This document shows positions 9,901 through 16,967 of a DNA stretch of 64,000 bases, in pieces. The position numbers and the translations under genes are program-made. The notes below the pieces were generated by a model that was given only the letters and a program-made list of their open reading frames with translations, searched no databases and had not been told where the DNA came from. The first letter of the stretch is position 1; every line of letters starts with the position of its first letter. This stretch comes from Streptomyces sp. NBC_00878 (lineage in GTDB: Bacteria; Actinomycetota; Actinomycetes; Streptomycetales; Streptomycetaceae): NCBI RefSeq assembly GCF_026341515.1, contig NZ_JAPEOK010000001.1:6696001-6760000 (forward strand), written 5' to 3'.

Positions 9901-11852
9901 GTGCTCAGCCGCGCGTCCCAGGCCTGCCGCAGTCGGCCCGAACTGTCGTACAGATACTTGGAGATGGTGGTGGCGGTCGACGCGCTCGCGGCGGGGGCAG
10001 TGGCCCAGAGATCGATCCGCGCCACGCGTCCCCTGTAGTCGCCGAGGTCCGAGGAGGTGGCTGTGGTGGACGTCGCGTAGACGAACTCCAGTACCCGGCA
10101 GCCCTGTGTGGCCGGCGTTGCTTTGCAGGTGGCCGCGGAGACCGCGCCGGTCGGCGCGATGAGGTACTTGGGGCGGGCCAGGGTGCTGCTGCCGGTGGTC
10201 ACGGTCTCCGAGACCACCGTCGTGGTGGAGTCGTCGGTCGGCAGCGACGCGGTGGTGACGTTCCACGCGGGGGAGGCGCTGTCCGCCTTCGCGAAGGCGG
10301 TCACAGTTCCGTTGGTCTCGGCCAGCGTGAAGGAGCCGGTGAGCGAGCCGGTCAGGGTCAGTGAGCCGGAACCGGTCTCCGAGGTCCAGCCCCCGGCCGC
10401 GGTGGCAGTGAAGCCGGTAGCGATGCCGTCGGCGTCGACGACCGCGACCGACGTGCCGGAGGTCTGCTCCAAGTACTTCCAGGTGGAGCCGCTCTTGTCG
10501 GCGGTGACGCCGGAGACCCACTCGGGCCCGAAGATCGGGACCTGGCCCTCCTGCTGGTCGCCCGCACCCGGCCGGCGCGATGAGGCACTGCGGGAGACGC
10601 TCAGCCCGAACACCGATACGTCCCCGGCGGACAGGGTGTAGTCACCGGTGAGCAGGTTCACCGCACCGGGGCCGATCTCCTCCTCGGGAGCGTCGCCCGC
10701 GATACGGTCCACCGTGACGGCGACTGTCTGGCTGTAGCCGCTCGCCGTGCCGTTGCTGAACTTGGCGCGGACCTCGATCGGCCCGTCCTCGGTGAGGGTG
10801 TCGGTCGCCTTCCAGGTGAGGGCGGTGGCCTTGCCAGCCGTCACGGCGACAGGCCAGGTGACGGCCGCTCCACTGGAGGCGACGGTGACATCGCCGGCGG
10901 GGACGGTCTTCCAACTGTCCTGCTCGCCGCGCCGGTACTCGTAGACGGCGTCCGTGTAGCTCGACCTGCCGATCGCGGTGAGCGGTACGCGGCGGGCGGA
11001 GCGCTGTCCGTCCTCCGGGGACGTCAGGGCGACGCCGTCGCTGCCGACACCGAAGCTGTAGGAGGTGGCGTTCGCGGAGTGGTTGCCGGCCTGGTCGACG
11101 GTCCGTACGTAGAGGGTGTGCCAACCGCGGTCGGCGGTCACGGTGACGGACTTGGCACCGCCGCCGGTGCCGTTGGTCTCGTCGTCCAGCCGCTCGGGGG
11201 TGTTGGGATCGTCGAGGCCCCAGACATAGCCCTGGCCGTCCGCGGCCGAGGTGTTGAACGTGCACGTGGTGCCGTCCGACAGCGGGGCGTTCCAGTCGCC
11301 TTCCGTGTACCCGGCGCAGCTGACGCCGGGAGCGGCGGGCCGGGTCGTGTCGACGGCGAACGTGGAGTACGCGGACCAGTCGCTGTAGGCCTCGCCGTCG
11401 TAGGCACGCGCGCGCAACCGCAGATGCTTGCTGTCCGGCAGTGAACTGCCCGACGGCACGGATAGGAGAGCGTTCACGCCGGAAGCGGTGCTCGCCGATG
11501 TGCCGGTGTACGAGTAGGTGGTGTCCGAGAAGGCGGGATCGGCCGTCAGTTCGAACTGGGCCTTGTAGGTACCCCCGTCACTGTCGACGGCCTTGGCCCA
11601 CAGGGTGGGTGTGCCGCGGGTGGTGAAGCGGCCACCGTTGTACGCGTTGACGGAACTGGGGCTGAGGCCCCAGCCGCTCGGTGCCTGCGGGGCGGTGTTC
11701 GCTGCGGACTCCGCCAGGGGAGCCTCGACGGCGAAGACCTGGCCCGAGGTCAAGGCCATCACGCAGGCCTCGGTGACCAAGATCAGGGAGAGCGACACGG
11801 CAGTACGCCATGGGCCGGAACCACGTCTTCGCGCTGCAGGTGTGCGGAACAT
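6990..11852 (-). CDS. Secreted RHS/YD-repeat protein with a variable C-terminal tip
   Basis: 1620 residues. An arginine-rich N-terminus and hydrophobic stretch (about 1-42) form the export signal. Residues about 50-380 are Ig/fibronectin-like, with a GAVNLLTGDYTLSAGDVSVF entry motif near 390. Many YD repeats follow (YDSSGRLRQAWDAR, YDKLGRTFSYTDADNGTTT, YDDLGRPVKSTD). The conserved core ends with GARLYNAGTGRFLSTDP near 1490 and DPVNCLDLDG near 1520. The last 97 residues differ in character: WHWWGLEINMSN, then a glycine/alanine-rich hydrophobic span. RHS proteins form a shell around a C-terminal toxin, so this tip is the candidate effector. The start is ATG 11852, with GAGGAG five bases upstream. 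The downstream membrane gene is its likely partner. Confidence 0.88.
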   Translation of the reverse strand: MFRTPAARRRGSGPWRTAVSLSLILVTEACVMALTSGQVFAVEAPLAESAANTAPQAPSGWGLSPSSVNAYNGGRFTTRGTPTLWAKAVDSDGGTYKAQFELTADPAFSDTTYSYTGTSASTASGVNALLSVPSGSSLPDSKHLRLRARAYDGEAYSDWSAYSTFAVDTTRPAAPGVSCAGYTEGDWNAPLSDGTTCTFNTSAADGQGYVWGLDDPNTPERLDDETNGTGGGAKSVTVTADRGWHTLYVRTVDQAGNHSANATSYSFGVGSDGVALTSPEDGQRSARRVPLTAIGRSSYTDAVYEYRRGEQDSWKTVPAGDVTVASSGAAVTWPVAVTAGKATALTWKATDTLTEDGPIEVRAKFSNGTASGYSQTVAVTVDRIAGDAPEEEIGPGAVNLLTGDYTLSAGDVSVFGLSVSRSASSRRPGAGDQQEGQVPIFGPEWVSGVTADKSGSTWKYLEQTSGTSVAVVDADGIATGFTATAAGGWTSETGSGSLTLTGSLTGSFTLAETNGTVTAFAKADSASPAWNVTTASLPTDDSTTTVVSETVTTGSSTLARPKYLIAPTGAVSAATCKATPATQGCRVLEFVYATSTTATSSDLGDYRGRVARIDLWATAPAASASTATTISKYLYDSSGRLRQAWDARLSTPLKTAYTYDTAGRVTTLTPPGELPWTFEYGKAGSSSASGEGMLLSVSRPALAQGTKSTVSGSAKTSLVYEVPVSGSAAPYAMASGDTAAWGQRQGPADATAVFPADQVPASHDGGALSSGDYKRADVVYLDDSGREVDSIEPGGNIASTQYDRFGNVVRKLTPANRSLALGLTPADSSQLAELGISELGTAQRAELLSSYNYYSDNGLRLLEEFGPLHRVELTKDFKNGSTVLLPAGTTVSARSWSVNEYDKGRPTDGTAKVKDRLTIVTAGLRVDGYSSIMTDKRVTVTQYDWVKGLPTLVTEDSGGLALNTNTGYDAQGRVTGIILSGGTGNDATSKVYSYWKATGSGSCQGRPEWEGLLCWTGPAGAITGGGSNPTTSVDSTTTYDIYGQPLKTVDTSGDSYRTTTRTYDAASRLLTSTVTGNLGQSVPAITHTYDSDTGRLVKTTSTGGGTITRDYDKLGRTFSYTDADNGTTTTEYDDLGRPVKSTDTAPSTTTFTYDTASDPRGLVTKLTDSVAGSFTATYDADGAITSQKLPGGYTLDQTTDPNGALTKRTYTRDSDSTAVFAESVVRSVHDQVTSRASNTGGTQHYAYDGAGRLNTVQDIGTGGVCTTRSYTLDKRANRIAQYAASGAANAACPSTGSSTTHSYDSGDRLVDSGYVYDAFGRTTSLPGSTIGYYATDLVHQQTSGTERQTWALDSAYRFRSWTEETQSSGAWSTTAAKVNHYAGDSDSPKWIVEDSGSGALTRNVLGIGVGLAATTGKSGDVKLQFTNIHGDVSVVRPLADGTTATVVTTDEYGNATAGSAGRYGWLGGYQRSADTPSGVILMGARLYNAGTGRFLSTDPVFGGSSNAYEYCSGDPVNCLDLDGLSKHNYNGHKWHWWGLEINMSNKRATHAMHVLNRHAAVGAAVAAILGFMPGGQLFSVIAGVISAYYWYVSDLISEYLRPKKGVRLKIYFGYPKAQTQ

Positions 11853-12200
11853 GCTTCTCCTCGGGTGCTCTCCCTCGTGGGTCGAGGGGATCTTGGTGAG
11901 GGTGACATGTTCATTGTCGATGTGGAGATCTCCTGGTGAGGGTGGGGTGAGTTCGGGTGGCCGGATGAATGGTATTCAGACACTCCTCCGTCGAAGTTTG
12001 TCCATTTATCTGACGGAAGGTCGGGTGGCCGGGTATTCCACTTCGGGCTAGGAGTAGACGGTTCGGGACGGGTAGTCCCTTCAAGGGTGGGCTCGGTAGA
12101 TCCTCTCTGAGTTCCTTCCGGTTCCGGCTCGGCGATGTTGTCCTGTCTGATGCTGCTTTCTCCATGTGGGAGGGGGCTGTGGCAGCCTTCCGTCTCGGCC
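11853..12200. other. Non-coding leader of the RHS gene
   Basis: No supported gene. On the reverse strand this is the 5' region of the RHS gene, with an A/T-rich patch near 11990-12020 that may hold its promoter. I could not fix a -35/-10 pair. Confidence 0.4.
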
Positions 12201-12244
12201 TCGTCGGCGGTTCTCGTGGCACTGGCCGCGAGAACCGCCGACGA
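12201..12244. terminator. Strong 16-bp hairpin terminator
   Basis: TCGTCGGCGGTTCTCG at 12201-12216 pairs perfectly with CGAGAACCGCCGACGA at 12229-12244 across a 12-base loop. It lies just downstream, in reverse orientation, of the CYTH gene fragment and separates it from the RHS gene. Confidence 0.8.
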
Positions 12245-12321
12245 TAGTCAGGTTCGGCCGGTGTGCAGTTGAGGTGACGGTAGTGAATACCACGCATCGC
12301 GCCCGCTCGACCAACGGTGCG

Positions 12322-12594
12322 TCAGGTCGTACGGGTGGCTGCCACAGCGCCGGTGTAGAGCTGTGTGGTGAAGTCGTCCTCGTGGATGCCGAGTTCGGTC
12401 ATAACGGATCGAACGTCGCTGAGTGCCGCTGTCAGGTCCGGCTCCCCACGGATGATCGTTTCGACCTCCAGGAAAGTTCCCTCGATTTCCGGCACCCCCA
12501 CCACAGCGGCGAGAAAGTTTCGACCAAGGGGGCTGAACTCGTAATTGTGGCAGTGCTTCTGGAACTCGATGACCGGAACATATCCGGTAGCTAT
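12322..12594 (-). pseudogene. CYTH-domain (class IV adenylate cyclase-like) C-terminal fragment
   Basis: The reverse strand reads VVGVPEIEGTFLEVETIIRG, then LTAALSDVRSVMTELGI and DDFTTQLYTGAVAA up to the stop at 12322. This matches the end of CyaB/ThTPase-like CYTH proteins (the FLEVET strand and C-terminal helix). Upstream, the frame opens only at a TGA (12595-12597) that is itself the stop of an IS66 transposase remnant, so the N-terminal half, with the EXEXK signature, is missing. The gene was presumably cut by an insertion and deletion. An internal ATG would give only about 60 residues. Confidence 0.65.
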
Positions 12595-12903
12595 TCAGCG
12601 GGGTTGAGCGGTGGGGTCAGGCTGCTGCGGTGTCGGGTGCGCGGGATCCACGCTCCGGTGGTGGAGTGCGTCGTAGCGGCTGATGCCCCACTTGGCTGCG
12701 GTCGACAGGTACGACTGGACGATGGCGAAGTCTGCCAGCCTTTGGAGGGTTCGCCAGCAGCCTCCGAAGGGGCGTTGCTGAACTTTGGCGGGTCTGCTGT
12801 CGCGTTCCGCTTGATTGTTGGTGAAGGGGACGGTGAGGTCGGTGGTGAAGCGGAGGGTGACCTCGCGGTGTTCCTCGAAACGTTTGGCCAGGGTGCGGGC
12901 GTG
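12595..12903 (-). pseudogene. IS66-family transposase C-terminal remnant
   Basis: Between a TGA at 12904-12906 and the stop at 12595-12597 the reverse strand encodes LAKRFEEHREVTLRF, DLTVPFTNNQAERD, KVQQRPFGGCWRTLQRLADF and AIVQSYLSTAAKWGISRYDA. These are the hallmark end of IS66 transposases (the NNQAERD segment with the last catalytic Glu, then the RSYLSTARK-like helix). Only about 100 of some 500 residues remain, with no start codon and no recognisable inverted repeat. It directly adjoins the broken CYTH gene. Confidence 0.75.
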
Positions 12904-13890
12904 TCAGCCAAGTTGGTGCCGGCCCAAGGGGATGCCCTCAGCGCACTGATTCGGGAGGACCTTTCGCGCAGCCGTATGGCGGTCTTCCTGCATGGCGCGG
13001 TTGTTCTGACCGGCGTGGCAGCACTTGTTCCTGTTGTGATCGTCGACGCCGCGACCCCGGACGGGAACGACGCCACGGATGTGGCGGTGGCAGCAGTGCT
13101 GGCCTGCGTGCTGCTTGCTGTCCTCGGGGTCCTCGTGTAGAGCAGGCCATCCGTGGTCGGGAGCGCAGGCGCCAGCAGTATCGCGGACAGCTGAGCGCAC
13201 CTGCAACTGCCCAAGTCTCCGGGGCCCATCCTGCTGTGCTCTACATCGCCTTCATCGCCCCATCGAGGCGATGGGCCGCTAGCTGTGCGCGCAGGCACCG
13301 CGCCTCGAAGGAGTGGCAGGCGACCCCGTACTCAACCTCGCGGCCTCCTACCGCACCGCCAGTTTTGTCATCCTGAAGGAGAACGGCATCCCGGCCCGCC
13401 TGCGTCCTTACGTGGATCGCGTACGGAGCCGCCTGATGGCGTACGCCCCCGAGAAGAAGCCCTGCGTTCCCTACATCGCGGCCCGGAGCTCCTACCCGCC
13501 GCGCTGCCCGGACTGAACCGTGTTGCAGAAGGCCGCGAGCAGTAGGGCTTCCAGGCGGGGCAGATCCGGCCGACGGTGTCCCGGTCGGTGATGTCCCGCT
13601 CGGCGGAGAGCAGGACGTCGCTGTCGCCGATGAAGAACATGAACTGCTGGAAGCCGCACAGGTTCAGCAGCCGCCGGGTTCCACCTTCCCGGTGTGGGCG
13701 GTTCGGATCGTTGGGCGGATGCTTTGCAGTGGCCAACGCGGTGATGGTGTTGCTTCCCAGGGGGCACTCCTTCGAAGGCTGCAGGCTGCAATTTCATGGA
13801 TCTATGGGCGGGTTGAGGTCGATGTGGGCGGTCCCTCGGCGTAATTCGCTCTGGTGTCGTCCGGGCCCCGTCGGTAGCGTGGCTGCGCTC
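12904..13890. other. Degenerate region of gene scraps
   Basis: No intact gene can be supported. Forward-strand scraps include a two-helix hydrophobic end (stop at 13138-13140; SRMAVFLHGAVVLTGVAALV) and a 67-residue frame at 13313-13516 with a plausible amphipathic composition. Reverse-strand scraps near 13500-13740 read RRLLNLCGFQQFMFFIGDSD. None has a convincing start with a ribosome binding site. This looks like the debris of insertions and deletions around the IS66 remnant. Confidence 0.45.
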
Positions 13891-13920
13891 ATGTCCCCCT
13901 CGCCCCACCGGGAGCCGTCC

Positions 13921-14580
13921 GTGAACCGCCGCCCCACCCTGCTCGTAGCGATCGCGCTGACCGCCGTCGCGGCTCTGTCGCTGTCCGCCTGCGGTAGTGA
14001 CGACAGTTCCGAGGACAAGGCCAACGACAAGATCGCGGGCGCCGATACAGGCACGGACAAGTCCGCTTCGCCGAGCGCTTCTGCTCCAGCCCCCGCCGGG
14101 CGGCCGAAGATCGAGCTGCCTTCGGATCTGACGTACACCTTCGACTGGCCGAAGACGGGCGACAAGGAGAAGGACGCGGTCCTGAGCGACAGTGAGCAGT
14201 CCATCAAGGCGGTCGATCTGGCCATCGCCAACCAGAACGCCTTGGACAAGGCGTACCTCTTCTATTACGAGGGCGAGGCGGCCGCGGGGACTGAGCAGTT
14301 CATCCAGAACTACGTGAAGAACAAGGCGCGAACTATGGGCGCTTACCGCTTCTACGACCCAGCGGTGACGGTTGGTGGCGACGGGACGGCTTCGCTCAGC
14401 TACTGCGAGGACCAGGGCAAGGCGTACGTGATGTACCTCAAGGACAAGAAGGTCAAGAAGACCGAGGTCACTGCGAAGAGCTACGTCAGTTACCACACGT
14501 CGCTCAAGAAGAACAAAAAGGGTGTCTGGGTAATCCAGAAGATCATCTCTCAGAGTGGGAGTTCCAAGTGCCAGCCCTGA
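13921..14580 (+). CDS. Secreted lipoprotein of unknown function
   Basis: 219 residues from GTG 13921 (GGGAG eight bases upstream; an in-frame ATG at 13891 is less likely because it would bury the signal peptide). It has a typical lipoprotein signal, RRPTLLVAIALTAVAALSLS followed by the acylated Cys24. After an Asp/Ser/Pro-rich linker, residues about 60-219 form a compact domain (DKEKDAVLSDSEQSIKAVDL, AYRFYDPAVTV) like the small NTF2-like lipoproteins of Streptomyces. Its end overlaps the next secreted-protein gene by 13 bases, so the two form a coupled pair. Confidence 0.85.
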   Translation: MNRRPTLLVAIALTAVAALSLSACGSDDSSEDKANDKIAGADTGTDKSASPSASAPAPAGRPKIELPSDLTYTFDWPKTGDKEKDAVLSDSEQSIKAVDLAIANQNALDKAYLFYYEGEAAAGTEQFIQNYVKNKARTMGAYRFYDPAVTVGGDGTASLSYCEDQGKAYVMYLKDKKVKKTEVTAKSYVSYHTSLKKNKKGVWVIQKIISQSGSSKCQP

Positions 14581-15614
14581 AGCGCAGGTTGACGACGACT
14601 TCCGCGGTGGTCGCCGTCGGAACCCTCCTGCCCCTGCTTCTCGTTGCGGGTGTCGCGCGTGCCGACGACACGCTGGGCGGCAACACTCAGAATCCGCCCC
14701 CGACCGGCCCGACCGGCGGCGTCGACGGCGACACCATCTCCTCCGGCGCAGGCGGCGTCGTCTTCGACCGTTCCAAGAACGGCAGTGGCGGTTCCGTCGG
14801 AGCCGTGAGACCCACCACGACCTGGACCCCACCCGCCTGCTGGTACGCCCCGAAGTACACGCCGGCTCAGCTCCAGGCTCATCTGGAGCCGATCTGGGAG
14901 GCGGGGGCGACGGGGTACGAGTGGGACGCCGAGCAGCGCAAGATGTACGTCGGCGGTGACCCGTACAAGGACTTCAACAAGGACAAGACCGGCAAGGGCT
15001 ACTTCTGGGACTCGTACGTCAACAAGAGCTACCCGCCCGGCTGGGACAAGTGCAATGAACCCCCCTTCTGGGTGGATCAGGGCGAGGCCCCGCCGCCCGA
15101 GATCGAGAACGCCATCACCCCGGAGATACTCGCCCAACTCGCGTACGCCGAGATCCGCGTACCCGGTACCGAGGTGACCCTGGCCCCCGAAGGCACGACG
15201 AAGGTGAACCTGCCGACGTGGGCCTGGCTGGACGCAGCGGACTTCAAGCCGGTCTCGGTCACGGCGTCGGTACCCGCGATCGGTATCCAGGCGACGACGA
15301 CCGCCGAACCGGTCTCCCTGAAGATCGAGCCGGGTACGGCCGACGCGGAGACCTACCCCGCTTCCGGGGTATGCGAGCTCAACGGTGACCAGATCGGCGA
15401 GGCGTACGCGAAGGGCAAGTCCGACGAGACCCCGCCGTGCGGTGTGAGGTACCTGCGCTCGTCGGGGGACGGTTCGTACAAGCTCCAGGCGACGGTGACG
15501 TGGAAGATCCACTGGACCGGCACCGGCGTGAACGGTGAACAGCCGTTGCCGGACGGCGAGTTCGGGGCGGACCAGGACGTGATCGTCCAGGAGATCCAGG
15601 CCGTCAACCGCTGA
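14568..15614 (+). CDS. Secreted protein of unknown function
   Basis: 348 residues from GTG 14568 (GAGTGGGAG upstream), inside the end of the preceding lipoprotein gene. A signal peptide (about 1-33, ending GVARADD) and a Gly/Thr-rich linker precede a tryptophan/tyrosine-rich region (WTPPACWYAPKYTPAQLQAH, GKGYFWDSYVNKSYPPGWDK) and a beta-rich second half. I do not recognise the family. Co-expression with the lipoprotein suggests the products work together at the envelope. A perfect 14-bp terminator hairpin follows. Confidence 0.85.
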   Translation: MPALKRRLTTTSAVVAVGTLLPLLLVAGVARADDTLGGNTQNPPPTGPTGGVDGDTISSGAGGVVFDRSKNGSGGSVGAVRPTTTWTPPACWYAPKYTPAQLQAHLEPIWEAGATGYEWDAEQRKMYVGGDPYKDFNKDKTGKGYFWDSYVNKSYPPGWDKCNEPPFWVDQGEAPPPEIENAITPEILAQLAYAEIRVPGTEVTLAPEGTTKVNLPTWAWLDAADFKPVSVTASVPAIGIQATTTAEPVSLKIEPGTADAETYPASGVCELNGDQIGEAYAKGKSDETPPCGVRYLRSSGDGSYKLQATVTWKIHWTGTGVNGEQPLPDGEFGADQDVIVQEIQAVNR

Positions 15615-15635
15615 CCGAGGTGGCGGATTCGGGCC

Positions 15636-15674
15636 GGTCGGCCAACCGCGCCTCCGAGGAGCGGTTGGCCGACC
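15636..15674. terminator. 14-bp perfect hairpin terminator
   Basis: GGTCGGCCAACCGC at 15636-15649 pairs with GCGGTTGGCCGACC at 15661-15674 across an 11-base loop. It sits 22 bases after the secreted-protein gene. Confidence 0.8.
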
Positions 15675-15796
15675 GCCAGGAAGAACGGATAGCGTGATTC
15701 CGCTTTCAGGGGAGGCGGAGAGGACGGCACGACGCGACGGCGTGGCCTGTCTTGTCTCGCGGTGCTGCCTGCCTCGCTCGTCATCAAAGTGGAAGC

Positions 15797-15842
15797 TTTG
15801 GGACACCGGGCGTGGCGCTTGGGCCCGACATGGTGTCCCAAA
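15797..15842. repeat. Inverted repeat TTTGGGACACC
   Basis: TTTGGGACACC at 15797-15807 is repeated in inverse orientation at 15832-15842, 24 bases apart. It lies beyond the point where the XRE gene loses homology. It may be a terminator, an operator, or a trace of the insertion that truncated that gene. Confidence 0.4.
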
Positions 15843-15936
15843 GTTGCCAATTGGTCAGGTGGTGCGCTTGGAGGGGGGCGTCGCTTTCGCGGAGGTGGAT
15901 GGCTCTCACGCGACTTGGCGGGGCCGAGGGCGCACG

Positions 15937-16480
15937 ACTCGTACTGCCGCATTGGTGGCGCCACTTGCCGGAAGAGTGCTCGTGCGTGGTCCGTCGTCTG
16001 AAGCAGGGCGGGAATGTGGATGATCAGCGCCGCGCGCAACCCGGCCGCGTGGTGCTCGAGTTCAGCCAGGTCGATCAGTGCGGCGGGCAGGTGTTCGCGG
16101 TATTCCTCCCGCCACCCGCGAGTCCGACGCCCTGTCATTGCGGTCAGGGCATCGGCCAGGGCATCGGCCAGGGCGTCAATGAGCTGACCGTCCGCGCAGT
16201 CGTACACGTTGGCCGTGGAACGGACCCGGTCGGCGCTGATGGGCGTACGGCCGGTCTCGGTCATGCTGACGCGCGCCTGGTTGACGCCGAGCAGTTCGGC
16301 GGCGCCGGTGGCGGTGAGCCCGGCCCGGTCGCGGAGGTTGCGCAGCTCGGCGCCGAATCTCCGCTGCCGCAACGTCGGATTGCCGGCTGACGGCGTCGCC
16401 GCGGTGCGGATGAGATCGCCTTCGTCGTCTCCGGGTGCTTTTGGGTGCTTATGGCGGAGCTGTTTGGTCTTCGGGTCCTC
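15937..16480 (-). pseudogene. Truncated XRE-family regulator (DUF5753-type)
   Basis: The reverse strand encodes an XRE helix-turn-helix (RQRRFGAELRNLRDRAGLTA, ELLGVNQARVSMTETGR) and the beginning of the DUF5753-type domain common in Streptomyces (GWREEYREHLPAALIDLAEL, HIPALLQTTDHARALFRQV). Recognisable similarity stops after about 150 residues near 15937. The frame then continues into unrelated proline/arginine-rich sequence without the usual 100 or more C-terminal residues. No ATG or GTG with a ribosome binding site precedes the HTH; only a TTG is near. The gene therefore looks broken at both ends. Confidence 0.55.
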
Positions 16481-16967
16481 GTTGCGCGGCAGGGCAACGC
16501 GAAGTTCGCGGTGCGGTTGCGGGGCGCCGGGTTCACTCCTGTGCCGGGCGAGACCGGCAGGGTTCGCTATCTGAGGCAGGGTGCGTGGTTGCCGGGGTGC
16601 GCGGATCCCTTCGGCGGCGGAATGCCCGGCGCGGGAGGTCCGTACGCTCCGTAGACGGGAGGTCCGTACGCTCTGTAGCCCGGTGCCGGAGGCCCGTACG
16701 TACTCCTGCCCCGTACCCTGGTCCGCAGGCCCCGGCCCGTACGGCGGGTACACCGGACACTCCCGACGCCCGCGCCCGCCTCCCCTCAACGCCCCCCTGG
16801 CACCCCCCTCACCAGTAGAAACCCCCCACCCCCCGAAAAAACCCTCACCGCGCCCCCGGCCCCGGGGTGAGAGCAACGTTCCCCGGCGGTCACCCGTAGC
16901 CACAGGCCGGAAACGCGCCGTCCCTACCTTCGGGCACACCACCCGGTAGAAAATGTGGAGGCGTGAG
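16481..16967. other. Long non-coding region upstream of narK
   Basis: No gene is supported. It contains three imperfect GGAGGTCCGTACG-type repeats (about 16634-16710), C-rich sequence, and near the right end GCCAC-N6-GAAAC at 16899-16914, a loose match to a GlnR half-box (gTnAC-N6-GaAAC). GlnR control of nitrate uptake genes is established in Streptomyces, but this site is only a candidate. Confidence 0.3.

Noticed and set aside
12166..13140. Forward open frame of 324 codons over the IS66 and CYTH remnants
   Set aside because: The opposite strand shows recognisable transposase and CYTH sequence. Only the last 70 or so codons look like real membrane protein, so I kept that part as a gene scrap.
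16435..16818. Forward open frames opposite the XRE regulator
   Set aside because: The reverse strand carries a clear helix-turn-helix; the forward frames are arginine/proline-rich shadows.
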